Shown here: positions 32,190 through 43,839 of the stretch, piece after piece
How the letters are laid out: every line of letters starts with the position of its first letter
Position numbering within the stretch: the stretch's first letter is position 1
Assembly: GCA_039602395.1 (NCBI GenBank)
Contig: JBCNJP010000027.1
Coordinates: 114,802,354 to 114,866,353 of the forward strand
Origin: Deinandra increscens subsp. villosa
Lineage: Eukaryota; Streptophyta; Magnoliopsida; Asterales; Asteraceae
Length of the DNA: 64,000 nt
Direction: 5' to 3'
The notes under the pieces: model-generated
Seen by the model: only the letters and a program-made list of their open reading frames with translations
Database searches by the model: none
What the model was told of the DNA's origin: nothing
Translations under genes and position numbers: made by a program

Positions 32190-32470
32190 CCGCAGGTCGA
32201 ATTTTCTGGTCCGCCAGATGAATTTTCTGGTCCGCTGGTTGGTCCGCCCGTGTATCTTCATCAAAGATCTGATCCGCTGATCTGGTCCGCGCAGGCAATC
32301 TTCATAATTCTGATCCGTGGCAGTTTCAGCGTACCATCTGATCTGCGGCAGTTATTTCAACGTATCATCTGGTCCGCCGTACGAAATCTGATCCGGATTT
32401 GGTCCGCAGGTACAAATCTGATCCGCTGGTAGTATTTTGGTCCGTCGATTTGTTTTGGTCCGCTGGCAGA
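32190..32470 (+). repeat. GGTCCGC / GATCCG repeat array in the leader of I
   Basis: About ten TGGTCCG and five GATCCG units lie in ~280 bp upstream of gag, often as CTGGTCCGC or CTGATCCGC. They match the GGTCC half-site of the LTR palindrome. This array takes the place of the TTCGG array in A. Confidence 0.8.
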
Positions 32471-32672
32471 ATAGTGAACTTCACTAAAACTGACGTAACT
32501 TGAGAACCGTTTGGAGTTACGGAACCCAATACCAGCCAAAACGTTCGTCTTTCCGAGATCTAGACGTGTACTAACCAAAAAGGTCTGTACCCCCCAGTTT
32601 GACCCCCAAAATCCGCTTGGAAGACCTTTATTTTTGAGTTCGAAGTTTTTAAAGTATCATTTTCGGTGAAAA

Positions 32673-35600
32673 ATGTCCGATTTTCAAGCGTTTGCGGCTA
32701 TGCAAAGCACGGTACAAGCTATGCTCAATTTTGATAATGAAATAGGAACAAGTCAGAAAGTTCCCAAGTTGTTAAAATTGGAAGATTATCAAAATTGGAA
32801 GCAACGTTTTTCTGCATACATTAGCACAAATGATATTGATTTGTGGATTCCGATTCGAAAGCTGTATGTGCGTCCAACTGCAGATGGAGTGTATAAGGAA
32901 ATTCAAGATTTTGATAAGGATGAAAGAAAAAGTTATGAGCTTGAACAAAAAGTTTATGGTTATCTTACCATGGCTTTACCTACCGAGTTGTTGCATCAAT
33001 TCAGTACTTGCAAGAAGGCTAAACAGTTATGGGATGCTTTATCTGCTCGATGTGAAGGCAATGATCAATATAAGAAGAGTCAACGAAAAGTGTTGAACAA
33101 GGAATTTGAAAATTTTCAACAATACGAAAAAGAAAATATTTCTGCTCTTGTTTTAAGGTTTTCACATCTAATTAGTGAGATGAAAGTTGTCAAGATTGAA
33201 AAGACCGAGGAAGAATTGAAAGAAAAATTAATGGAAGCATTACCAGAGAAATGGGAAAGTTATGTGTTGTTGATTACTCATGACAAAGACTATTCCACAT
33301 TATCATTTCATGATTTGACCGGAAAGCTTCATGCTCGAGAAATGGAAATGATGAATTCAAACAAGTCCACTGCTCAATTACAAAATCCTGAATTATATCA
33401 TGGACAAAATTCTGCAAGTATCAATGCAAAGGCAAAATCATTCAGTGTTAATTCATCAAATCCACCTCAAACTGCTTTTGTTGTTGGTCATGGTTCAGGA
33501 AATTCTGGAAATTCATCAAGAGGATGTAATTTTACTATTCCAAATCATTCAAGTTCGACTTCATATTCAACAAAAACACCGGATGAGCACTTGGCATTAA
33601 TCTCAACTTTGTTATCTTCATATTATGGATTGTTGAATGGTGGGTTAACAACATCTAATTTGATTGAAGAAGATTTTGATCAGATTGATCCTGATAATCT
33701 TGAGCAAATGGATATCAATTGGCAACTGGCAATGTTAGCTCAACGAGTTAAAAGATTCAAAAAGAAGACATGTTTTCAAAGTTTAAATCCAGATGGCAAG
33801 GTTGGAATAGATAAATCCAAAGCAAAATGCTTCAAATGTTCTAATTTTGGACATTTTGCTCGTGAATGTTCAAAATCAACTGCTTCTTCATCAATGTCTT
33901 CAACAGCCTTAGTGTCTCAAGTTGATAAACAATTTGATTGGGGGCAAACTTCTAATTCTCCAATTGCTTTAACTGCCATTGCTCCTGCATCCAATGAAGG
34001 TTGTGATTGGGATGCTGATGTACTTGAAGCATTTGAAAAAGCACGAACATCGAATAAAGGCTATGATTGGGCTACTGATGAAATTAATGATGAGTCTGCA
34101 TGGACTGGTTCATCTGCAATGATTGCTCAACTTGTTCATAGTGATAATGAAGGAGAAGTTACTGATTCTGAATCTGAAACAAGTGGTTCTGGAGATGGTG
34201 GCTATGAATCAGTTTGTGAGTTCTGTTCTCAAAAGGACAAGAAGATTCAAGCATTGATAAAAGAAAATGAGTTGTTTGTTGATGAAAATAAAAGAAAGAT
34301 AGAAACTTTGACAACTGAAAAGCAAAACTTAGAAGTTTTAATTCAAGAATGTTCTTCTCAGAAAGAAAAGGTTTCAGATTTTCAAGCAGAGTTTGTTGAG
34401 AAAGAATCAAAATTTAAAAGTGTTAAACAAGAGTTTGAACAGAAAGTTACAACGTTATCTAAAGAAAAGGATGACTTAGTCAATGAAGTTGCGAAATGGA
34501 AGGCAGAAGCTGAGGAGGCTGCCAATGATTTTAATAATTTGTTTGAAAAGTCCAAGATTAAACTTGATTTACTTACCAAGGCTTCTGATGATTCGGTTGC
34601 TAAAATTGAAGCATATCAGCTTGATATGGAGAAGTTGTTAGATGAGAAGCGAGAACTGGCAAGAGTAAATAAGTTGCAAAATGCAAATTTGGATATTCAA
34701 AAAAGAAACGAAGATAAACTTGAGAAGGAATTATTGGCCGGACTAGATGAGTTGCGATTGCAAAAATATGAAACTAATAAAGTGGCAAAGAAGTTAATTG
34801 CAACAGAAAAGGAGTTGGCTGAAGCTCATCAAAGAATTTCTGAACTAAAGATTGAAGTCATTGATTCAAAACGTCTTTTGAACAATGTTACAAATTCTCA
34901 ATCTTTTACAAGTTTTATGGCCAAGGATGATAATTTTGAGAAGATGTTCAACAAAACCGTGTCACCACCAGGAAGTCTCAAAGAAGGCGTTCATGATTTG
35001 AAAGACAAGGTTGAGTCTGGTGATTATTCTGAATTTGTTAGTTCTAAACCGGTTGAAGGAAAGAAAGAGGAAAAAGGTCAGAGTACTGAAAATTCTGAAG
35101 CTCAAAAGGGTGTGTCTCGTTCTTCGTCTACAGACAAAGAGAAATCAGCAAGTTCAAACACTGACATTGATGAAACAATTGTTGATGCTCCAAAAGATCT
35201 CAAGAAAGTTAAAGCTGAATTTTCTAGGTTGGCAAAGAATGGGCATAAATCTACTGGAATGGGAGAGAAGGGTTCAGGAAAGAGTGTTGGTTTGGGATTT
35301 GAAGGAAAAGCTGCTCATGGTGGTAGTTCAAAAGTTTCAAAACAACAACAACTAAAAAGAGTCAATGTGAAGCAAGTAAAGAAAGATGTTTTCAAAGCTG
35401 AGAAGGTTCAACCTGAGAGATTCTATAAACTCAAGGGTTCGGAACAAATATTTTCTGACAAAGAATTTCCGCTACATTGCGTGGATGCTCAGAAAATTGC
35501 TTAAGTATTTGTGAAGACTACTGATCCGAGGAACAAGAAGAATCAATCTACAAAATTTTCTTCTGGAGGATCAAATTCTACTCCAAAGAGCCCGACTTCT

Positions 35601-36074
35601 AAATGGGTTCATGATCATTGTCGTCAGGTATATGATAATTTTTATGATCATTTTAGAGATGACTATGTTTGTGAAGCTATGCAGGTTTCAAAGAAAAGAA
35701 ACATAAACAATCGTTTGTGTTACAATTGCCGACAAAAAGGGCATATGGCACAAGATTGTCGTGTCACTGCTGCTTCTAGTTCAAGAAAAGAAAAGGTTCC
35801 ATATGTTGGTAAAACTGCCAAACCGCGATTCATTGATGAATATGGCAGAGTGTTTGATGAATTTCCGCAACCTACATTTTTCAAAACTCAAGGAAGATTT
35901 ATTCCTCGTTTTCAAAATGTTTCCTCTGTAGGTTGTTCGTCACAATCGACTGTGACTAGTTCATCGGATACTGATTTACCAAAACAACAACACTGGAAAC
36001 CTAAAGTGGTTTCGAAAGGAAACCAAGATACTGGTCGACCAGAAGCGATTCGCTTCGGGTCATTTATAAACTGA
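32673..36074 (+). pseudogene. Large Gag-like protein of element I (1,133 codons, one nonsense codon)
   Basis: ATG at 32673 opens a frame of 943 codons to TAA (35502-35504); the same frame continues uninterrupted to TAA at 36072-36074. Domains: Copia-Gag/UBN2-like region, residues 1-240 (LEDYQNWKQRFSAYI, LWDALSARCEGNDQYKKSQ); knuckle 1 near 386 (CFKCSNFGHFAREC); acidic Ser/Asp region; coiled coil about 515-745; Lys/Ser-rich segment; then, past the stop, knuckle 2 near 1016 (CYNCRQKGHMAQDC), the GRVFDE motif and the QDTGRPEA tail. E has no stop at this place, so the TAA is most likely a mutation; readthrough is possible but unsupported. As read, the product would lose knuckle 2. Normal Copia Gag is far shorter (roughly 300-400 residues) and has one knuckle. 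Confidence 0.8.
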
Positions 36075-37405
36075 AGTGTTTGACCAGTGTGCAGGTACTT
36101 TTAGAAGACCTATCGGTGATTGAAAAGTTGCAGATGGAGAAGTATTCTGCTGATTTAAGTTAAATTTCATGTGATATAAATTTCAAAACTGAAATCTTTC
36201 TGAAAGCTAAATCTGAAAGGTATCCATGTCGAAAGGTCAATTTTCTTTCTTTTACATTTCGTTTGTAGTTTAGGGGGAGAAAATTGAAAAACCAAAAATA
36301 GTGTCTTTGTGTTTTTGTTAAAATGAAAATCCAAAACTAGAGTTTTCATTTTAAGGGGGAGAAAAACAGAAAATACAAAAACATTGAAAAATAGAAAAAT
36401 ACAAAAACATTGAAAAATGAGAAATTGTATCCAACATAATTGGGAAATGATGGTACATTGGCTTACGTGTCTGGCTGGTGGATAAATTAGATGAAAAAGC
36501 CATAAGATCATTGCTCGATGTGCTTGGTAGGCTCGGCATTAAATAAGAAAGTATTCAGATGTGATAAACACATTAAATATTAATGCTTGACCAAGTGGAC
36601 AACATCTTGATGCATGTCTCATGATATCAAGGAAAAGATATGTGAAAAAGAAAATGAGAAGTCACTGTGTATACATGTGTTCATTTTACAAAGATTTAAA
36701 CTTGTTTGATTTTCTTTATTTTGTCAAACGATCGGACTTTCTTTGCATATCGAAAGATCGACCTGATTGTTGTTCGTTTGACGTTCTGCTTTATTTTCTT
36801 TGGTGTTTCGTATAACTCATCGGACTTTCTCCGTGTGTACGGGAGTACCGACCTGATTGTTGTTGAGTTATACAACTTCAACTTGTTTTATTTTCTTATT
36901 TTGTTAAATCCGAGGCCTTATCTGCGTATCGAAAGATCGACCTTAAGGTAGACGATTTAACGTTCTTATTTCTTTTTGCATGGAACACAGTTGACTAAAT
37001 CATGAATACAATCATTATGTGATTAAATCACAAATGAAATCACAAAGTGTGATATAAAAAGCAAAAACATATCTGAGTATGTCTGATAGTGTGGGGTACA
37101 CTGGTCAATGCAAATCTAATCAATACATTAACATATCCAGATGTTATGAGTATGATTGTGCCTGAGTTTAAGATGGACAAATTATACCAGTAATCAACAT
37201 GACTTATGTGCTGAAGTAATTGAAATTGAAGTGTAGTTCAGCATGATATGTCCAATATGATCCCAAGTTGTGATCTTTCTCACAAAAGACAAAAATAGTG
37301 CCTGATTCTGTATTGCATTTATGTTTCATATCTGAAAAGTTCAAAAAGATTTTAGGTGTGTTTTAGCATAAACTTAGAAAAAATCAAAAAGATTTTAGGT
37401 GTGCT
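36075..37405 (+). other. 3' noncoding region of I
   Basis: Contains purine tracts TAGGGGGAGAAAA (about 36270) and AAGGGGGAGAAAA (about 36352), the block aligned with A and E, and the hairpin module. It stops near 37405 inside the repeated AAAAAGATTTTAGGTGTG block. Confidence 0.75.
36660..36995 (+). other. Three-hairpin RNA module of I
   Basis: Hairpin 1 GTCAAACGA/TCGTTTGAC, hairpin 2 GTATAACTC/GAGTTATAC, hairpin 3 GTTAAATC (36903-36910)/GATTTAAC (36954-36961) with inner CCTTA/TAAGG. Outer strands AGTCACTGTGTATACATG (36660-36677) and CATGGAACACAGTTGACT (36978-36995). All arms are intact. Confidence 0.75.
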
Positions 37406-38208
37406 ACCACTTATTTTTTTTGAGTTTGCAATGAAAATTGCCACATGACCTTTTTTAGGTTAACTCCATTTGATATTAACTATATTAAAAATACACGGAT
37501 ATAAGTAGTAAGTATATTAATTAATTTATTTTTTATTAGTCTGTTAAATGTGTTTAAATTCTTACTATTAAGTTGAACCCATGCTTTAACAATTCGATAC
37601 CAAATGTCGACCATATTTAGATAGTGCTCTAATATTATTAAAATTTAAATGAGTAACTAAATAAATTTTAAAATATAAGAATTTACTTATGTTTACATTT
37701 TTAAATAGAACGACTTCACGTGGGGGCGTGTGGGCTTAGAATTTGGATTACATGAGATTCACATGGGCTGTGGTGCCTATTAGGCTAATGTGAATGAACT
37801 AGAAAACAATCAAAATCAAAACAAGGTAATAAAAGAAATCTAAAAAAATTAAAATTTGATGGCACAAAAGAAATTTGAAATTTAAACTCAATTATTCACT
37901 CTCTATTAGGAAAGTCAAACTTTTTATTTTTGACATATCTACAAAATCTTCTATCTTTTAAGAGAAAGAGAAAGAAATTTAGAAAAAAGAGACAAAAACT
38001 CAAAAGCTGAAAAAGTACTCACTTTTAAAAGTGATAAAGGAAAAAAAACTAAGAAGGCAAAAGTTATTTTAAATATGTATCTTAAATAAAATGAAAAACT
38101 TATTTATTAAAATTAAAATAAATTTTTGTTTGAAAATCTTTAGACAAAAAAGTGAAAGAAACATTTTTTCGTTGAGAAAAACTTAGATATTTATGTTTTT
38201 TTTGAATG
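37406..38208. other. AT-rich sequence, nothing recognised
   Basis: No coding motif, repeat structure or terminus recognised; long A/T runs. Confidence 0.5.
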
Positions 38209-38216
38209 GTAGGAAC

Positions 38217-38927
38217 TAGGGGTGTGCACGGATCGGTTTGGATCGGATTTTGGCTAAAACCGAATCCAAAACCAAACTTCGGTTTTTACAGTTTTCAAAT
38301 CCATTCGGATTCAGTTTTTTCTGTTTCCTGGATTTCGGTTTTTGGATTTTTACGGTTTGGATTCGTTTTTTTCGGATTCAAATCCATATAAATATTTGGG
38401 CTGAAAAAAAAAACTAATAATATTAAATTTGGGTCTACTTTTTTTTTATTATAGATTAATTAACTACTAATAGCATTCAAAATAAAACTTTAAAATCCAT
38501 AACATTGCAAAACGATTCAGTCAAACATATACATTCAAACAAATCCTTAACGATTTAATATCAAAGACTCGAGGATCCATAATGTTGCATAACAATCCAA
38601 AATAAACAAATCCTTAAAGATTTAATCTCAAAAACTCAAACGACATTCAAATAAAAATTAAAGTTGAATAATGATCCAATCATAAAGACTCAAAGATCCT
38701 AATGATTATAAATAAAATTTTAATTTGAAACCTTCAATAATTAAATGGATCGGTTCGGTTTTTTTCGGATTTTCTTTTTAGCTAAAACCGAAACCGATCC
38801 GAAATTTTGGATTTTAGAAAAGTTCAATCCAAAACCGTCGGTTTCTATTTGGAGTCGGTTTTTTTGGTTTGATTTTTTCAGTTATTTTGGTTTCGAGTCG
38901 GTTTTTTCGGATTCTTGCACACCCCTA
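38217..38927. mobile_element. hAT-type MITE (711 bp) with 8-bp duplication
   Basis: Terminal inverted repeats TAGGGGTGTGCA and TGCACACCCCTA are perfect over 12 bp, flanked by GTAGGAAC at 38209-38216 and 38928-38935. An 8-bp duplication and a TAGGGGTGTGCA end are typical of plant hAT elements. Subterminal regions carry many GGTTTT/CGGATT and CCGAAACCG motifs in inverted orientation. No transposase frame is present, so it is non-autonomous. Confidence 0.9.
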
Positions 38928-38935
38928 GTAGGAAC

Positions 38936-40119
38936 TGACGTTTAGGGCGGAAAAAATTCTTTTCTAATAAGAATAGAAATTTACGTTTTTGAATGGAGAA
39001 ACAAGGAAAAAATATCTTTTATTTAAAATAAGAAAAAAATTCACATGTCCTTAAAATTAGAGAAAAAATTGTTAGAAAAAGTTTACACTTTTTTGAAAGT
39101 TTAAAGATTTACTTACGAATATCGGGATATCACTAAATTTTAATTAATTGCAATTTTTACCGGGATATCGCTAAATTTTAATTGATTACATTTGAATAGG
39201 GTTAACATAGGCATGGAAAGCATTGAATGGACTGAGTTCCAAGGTTGATAATGTGGTGGTTTAATTAAATATTTTATTATTATATGAGATGATAGATTTA
39301 GAATTGTATATGATTTAATATGATATGTTAGAAAGTAAGTTTTATAGTTATGTTTTTCCATTGCGAAGCGCAAGTAGCTCATCTTCCTAAACGTTCCTAG
39401 ATGTAAGTGTAATTTGGTGTGCTTTGAAAATGTGTTTAATCAACAAAATCGGAGATGTTCACGTGTAATATGATCATATGAAACTGAGATCTGCACCAAC
39501 AAAGGCTCTTAGAAATGTGCTATAGGTGTTATTTTTTGGGCTTTTTGGTTTAAATAACTATTTTAGGTCTTATTGCCTTTGAAAATTTGTTTTAATGTCA
39601 TGCATTGAATTCTTTTAGATGTCTTATTTATCTTAATGACATATATGTTACTGTTTGTTTGATTATATATTTGATATTGTTACAAAAATAATCTTTGATC
39701 GCATGCATTACATTTTTTAATATCTTTATTAGGTGAACATAAACTGGGTGAGTAGCTCATCCTCCTAAACATATTTCAGCGTCAACATTTTTTGTTGCGA
39801 CGGATATGTGGAAGGAAATGCCAAAGCAAGCCAACTCTCAACTAGCATATATCGATGCTACGAATGAGAAACTAGCATATGTGCAAATACAATGTATCAG
39901 AAGATGACTGTTAAACGAATAGAAAATAAGTATCGTGTTAGTTGATTGTCTTCGTCGCCGAATGCGCGAACATAAAACAAAGAACACGTTCTTTGAAACC
40001 ATTCTTGTTTTGCTACAACTCTATAGTTACAATTTTAAAACAAATAACAATTGTCTTTCATTTGGAATCATTCTTGTTTTGCTACAACTCTATAGTTCGT
40101 TTTTACATACAAATTTCCT
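38936..40119. other. AT-rich sequence left of the LINE
   Basis: No gene recognised. GTCTTCGTCGCCGAATGCGCGAACATA at about 39947 resembles GTCGTCGCTGCCAAACGCGTGAACATA at about 44350, so both sides of the LINE may belong to one older element. A direct repeat, TCTTGTTTTGCTACAACTCTATAGTT, occurs at about 40003 and 40071. Confidence 0.45.
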
Positions 40120-40192
40120 TTCAAAAGTTTTTTTTTTTTTATTTTAAAAAAGCCTTTTTTTTTTATTAAAACCGAAAGGTAACATACATGAC

Positions 40193-43100
40193 CTAAGTCA
40201 ACACGCAGGGGAGGCGGGCAACAAGCTGCGCCGCCAACCCTTTTTGAATAGCAAAACCCAACCGTATAAAAACAACATTCTTCATTCTAGAGGTTGCACT
40301 ATTCCCGCGCATGACTTTTTGTATCCGGTTCAACATGGCCACCGCCTCTGACTCAAGATGCCCAAATGTATCGAATGCGAAAGGAACAAACACATGTTGG
40401 TTTTCAATGCACGCTTTCTCATGTTTGTTAACCTTTCCAGCCGCTGCCCTGGACGCCGCCTGACCCGCTGAGAAGGAGCTGGCCCTCAGACCCACAAGGG
40501 GGGAAACCCCTGTTAAATCGACACAAGCGTGTTTCCCGTTCTGCCACCCAAAAACGAGTATGTCGGCCGGGCGGAGAGTTGAACGCCCATCCAGGGGGTC
40601 AGACAGGAAGTTAACAGGAGCTTCCTTCCTGGCCGAGATCCCAGCCCGCTTGAAGATGTCAAACAAAACGTCCCGAACCACATCATGTCGATATTTAAAC
40701 CCCGGGAGCTCCTTGCAATGGACGGCGTGCTCCCCGAACGAATCCAAACATGCCTTGTTGCAGACGGGACATTTCTCATCCACGGGGAACAGGGGAACCA
40801 TGAGGCGATACTTGAGAATGGCCCGGTATTCGACAGGCGACATGTGCTGCCCCAGCCCGTCAATAGGGAGAGCGTGGAGGAAGTCTTGTGCATGTGGTTG
40901 TCGGAGGCATTCCCAAACGGCCTTTTGCCTGACTGTCATCTCAAAAGTTGCTTCCATATCAAGCGTGGTTTTACCAAAGAGGGCATTCGCCAAAATGTGT
41001 TAGGCTTTTGGTGGGGCGGTGTCCTTATTGGTGAAACCGCTCAGATCAAAGCCCGGTAAAATGTCATGAAGACCAGCCAGAGCATTCTCGTAGTCGGGGC
41101 TCATACCGCACCCCCCGCACTCCCGTAGAATATGGTCTTGTAGAGTCCAAGTTTGGGCACGCGAAGCCACAAAGGCGTACGACGTCGCCTCTACCGCAGA
41201 GTAAACCCCAAGACCCCCATGCCGAGTCGGCAAAGAGGCAAGTCGCCATTGCAGGTCCCCAAAGAAGGGACCCCCGCACACGACAATGTCCTCGACGGCC
41301 GTCCGCAAATCCTTATCGAAACCAACCGCAGCAGCCATCATATGAGTGGGGGGGCAAGTTCTAAGGCCAAAGAGAAGCTTGGCGAGCCCCATACACGAAC
41401 GAAGCAGGAGGAGTTCGCATTGAGGGTCGTCAAGGGCAGGGAGGAGGCGCATAAGATCAGCAGCATAAAGGGCCCTCCTCGCAGCCAGCCCCTGAATAAA
41501 CGGGCCATCCCGACTAACAGCCCCCCCAAGGAGCTTCACCCCCTTGGTGGGTCTGCTAATGTCAGCAGGGAAGAGGCCCGGCCGAACTTTCTCACCATCG
41601 CAGGAAGGCCAAAAGAGTTCCGTCTTCCGAATATTAAGGGTCAATCCCAACGACGGCCCCCTCTCGTTGATAATCCCAAGGGCCTTAGCAACCTCCCCAG
41701 TATCGCCAATAATCGTTCCATCATCAAGGTACCACGCATGGAGCAGCAGATGACAATTGTCACGGATGTGATGCACAAGCGGGTGGAGGACGAGGGCAAA
41801 CAGGAGGGGTCCTAATGGGTCACCCTGCTGAACCCCAGTAGTGGCCCATATATGATCATCCCCCAGGTATAAACGGGCAGGCTGCCCGTATAAGAAGTCA
41901 ACCCAAGGCGAAATGGACGGGCACCTAAGCCTGACCTCACGAAGAAGGGACGACCGATCAACCAGGTTGAAGGCATTGGAAAAATCGACCGTAAGCATAG
42001 CGAGCCCTCCATCATGATGTCGTTCCTCCACGAGGCGGTTAACGCTATGGAGAATAGCTTCAGCGCCACCCGAAACCCCAACCCCAAATTGGAAATCACC
42101 GAGGTATTTGGCCATTTCTTTACAAACCCCCTGCATCGCGACCTTGGAGACCAGCCGCCTCCAGATAGTGCCAACAGCAATAGGGCGAATCCCATTATCA
42201 GGCTTAAGGAGCGGCGTTAGGGGGGCCGAAGCAACAAATTCTGCTAAGCCGACCGGACACCGCCCCGCAAGCCACAAGTTAACGACCGTGGTAATAGCGT
42301 CAAGGAGATCCCTAGCAGTGGCAGACCCTTCCCCACACAAGCTGTCCATAAGGTGCTGGGCACGCAACCCATCCCTTCCACACGACGTCCCTTTAGGGAA
42401 GGATTTTATGCATTCAAGGACCCGCGCCCCACTCGTGACAAGCGGAGGCTCGGAAAAGGGAGCTGAGGGCATGGACGGCGACGGGAGGTGCGGGTGCTTG
42501 GCTTCTAGGGCACGCGTGGTCTCGTCGTTGTACGGCGCCACCCCAGAAGAAGAAAGCACCTTCACGGCAGCAGTGAAGTGACCGTCAGCAATTTTCCGGA
42601 TGCAGCGCTTGACGTTGGGCGACACATGGTCCCCCCCATCGTCGGAAACAACGCCGGAAGACCTCTTAGCCCCCTCCCCCCCAGGATTGTCAAGGATACC
42701 CTTAACCAACTGTTCAAAACCACCCTCACGCCCCCAAGTGGCCAAGGAAGCCATGATGGACCTGCACTGCAAAGCCTTCCGGTTCCCGGAGCGACAATCC
42801 TGCCGATTCTGAGGTCGGAAAACCTGCAAGGTGCACCGGGGGAGGAGAAGCAGCCGAACCCAGGCGTCATCGGAACTCGGGCGAGCTGCCACTCGAAGGA
42901 GGGCAAATTTAAGGGCCTGGGAGAAGGCTAATCGGCAGCTGTGGGGAATGCTCTTGACAGTAGAAACGCGGGCCCTAAAGACCCTGTCGAGCAGCCCCAT
43001 ATCCAACGGAAACGAACAAGGATCATTAGGCACATGGGCAGGGGGGGACGGCTTAGGGATCCCCAAAATGTGGCAAGGGATACCATCACCAGAGGCAGTC

Positions 43101-43402
43101 AATCGGACAACCTCGTCAGGGTGGTGGCAGCCACGACTTAAGGCATTAATTTTCATGCACCGCCCACACATCCAGTAACCGCAGCCTTTTAAGGCATCCT
43201 CCATAGTAGAGAAAGCCCCGGCATCAGATGCCAGCGCGTCCCGGATGGTGTCCCGACGCTCATCCGACGAAAGGTGAAAGGTCTTGAGATGCGAGATGAG
43301 GCGAGAAATCCCCCTGGAGCTAATAACACTATCGGGGCAGCAGTGGAAGGAACGTAAGGGGCACGGAACGGAACCCCTAGACGGCTCCAAGGAGGAACCC
43401 AT
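40193..43402 (-). pseudogene. LINE RT protein with zinc fingers and PD-(D/E)XK-like endonuclease, one nonsense codon
   Basis: One 1,069-residue frame from ATG at 43402 is broken only by TAA at 41000-41002 (codon 801). N-terminus: two Cys/His clusters, HCCPDSVISSRGISRLISHL (C2H2-like) near 30 and CGRCMKINALSRGCHH near 80. RT: motif A LTVDFSNAFN near 472, motif B GVQQGDPLGPLLFALV near 525, catalytic YLDD near 558, then LNIRKTELFWPS and KLLGGAVS. After the stop: a CCHC-like CPVCNKACLDSFGEHAVHC near 875, then RPADILVFGW...CVDLTGVSPL near 945-965, which looks like the restriction-like endonuclease of R2/R4/NeSL LINEs. No APE endonuclease is present. The enzyme would nick target DNA and prime reverse transcription on it. 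An upstream in-frame stop at 43443 supports a start at or just before 43402. Codon third positions are visibly G/C-rich, unlike all neighbours. I have seen similar plant proteins labelled only 'reverse transcriptase'. Confidence 0.8.
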
Positions 43403-43549
43403 AGGAACACGCGATTCAAGAAGAAACGCGAGGAGGAAAAAGTGTTAAGGAAACACCACTGGGAGAACCAACAGAGGGTTGGCAAATCCCGTTACACGAA
43501 AAGGCAAAATTACATCAACCCCGCACCGGCAGGGACGGACCACCAGAAG

Positions 43550-43810
43550 CCATCGGCTTACCAGATTCCGGCGGACCAGATACCGGCACCAGGAGCTGGC
43601 GGACCAGACCCGGACCAAAGACGGCCGACTAGCGACCGGAGGACCAGGCCCGGACCAAAGCCGGCGGACCAGATCCGGCGGAACAGTGGCACGAGCGGCG
43701 GACCAGAGGCGGGGGCAGGCAGGTCCGGCGGATCAGAAGAGGCTTACAGGGATCGGCGGACCAGAAAGGGGCGGACCAGACCCGGACCAGTTCAAACTGG
43801 TCCGGCGGAC
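43550..43810 (-). repeat. CTGGTCCGCC / CTGATCCGCC repeat array in LINE leader
   Basis: In the sense (minus) strand about ten CTGGTCCG-type and several GATC(T/C)GG or GATCCGCC units occur in 260 bp. They are the same motifs as in the leader of element I at 32190-32470, although the two elements are unrelated. Confidence 0.75.
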
Positions 43811-43839
43811 CGTTGGCCGGGGGAGCACAGGCAGGGGGC

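Larger units (their letters stand above)
31680..37405 (+). mobile_element. Gag-only LTR element I, 3' truncated
   Basis: 5' LTR, PBS (31962-31973), repeat-rich leader (32190-32470), 1,133-codon gag frame, purine tracts and hairpin module, in the same order as A and E. Homology stops at about 37405, within the 3' noncoding region. PPT and 3' LTR are absent from the window. No enzymatic domain is encoded. It is inserted in H's LTR. Confidence 0.85.

Noticed and set aside
41153..43178. Many plus-strand frames of 60-220 codons
   Set aside because: Antisense shadows of the GC-rich LINE reading frame, which lacks A/T-rich stops on both strands.
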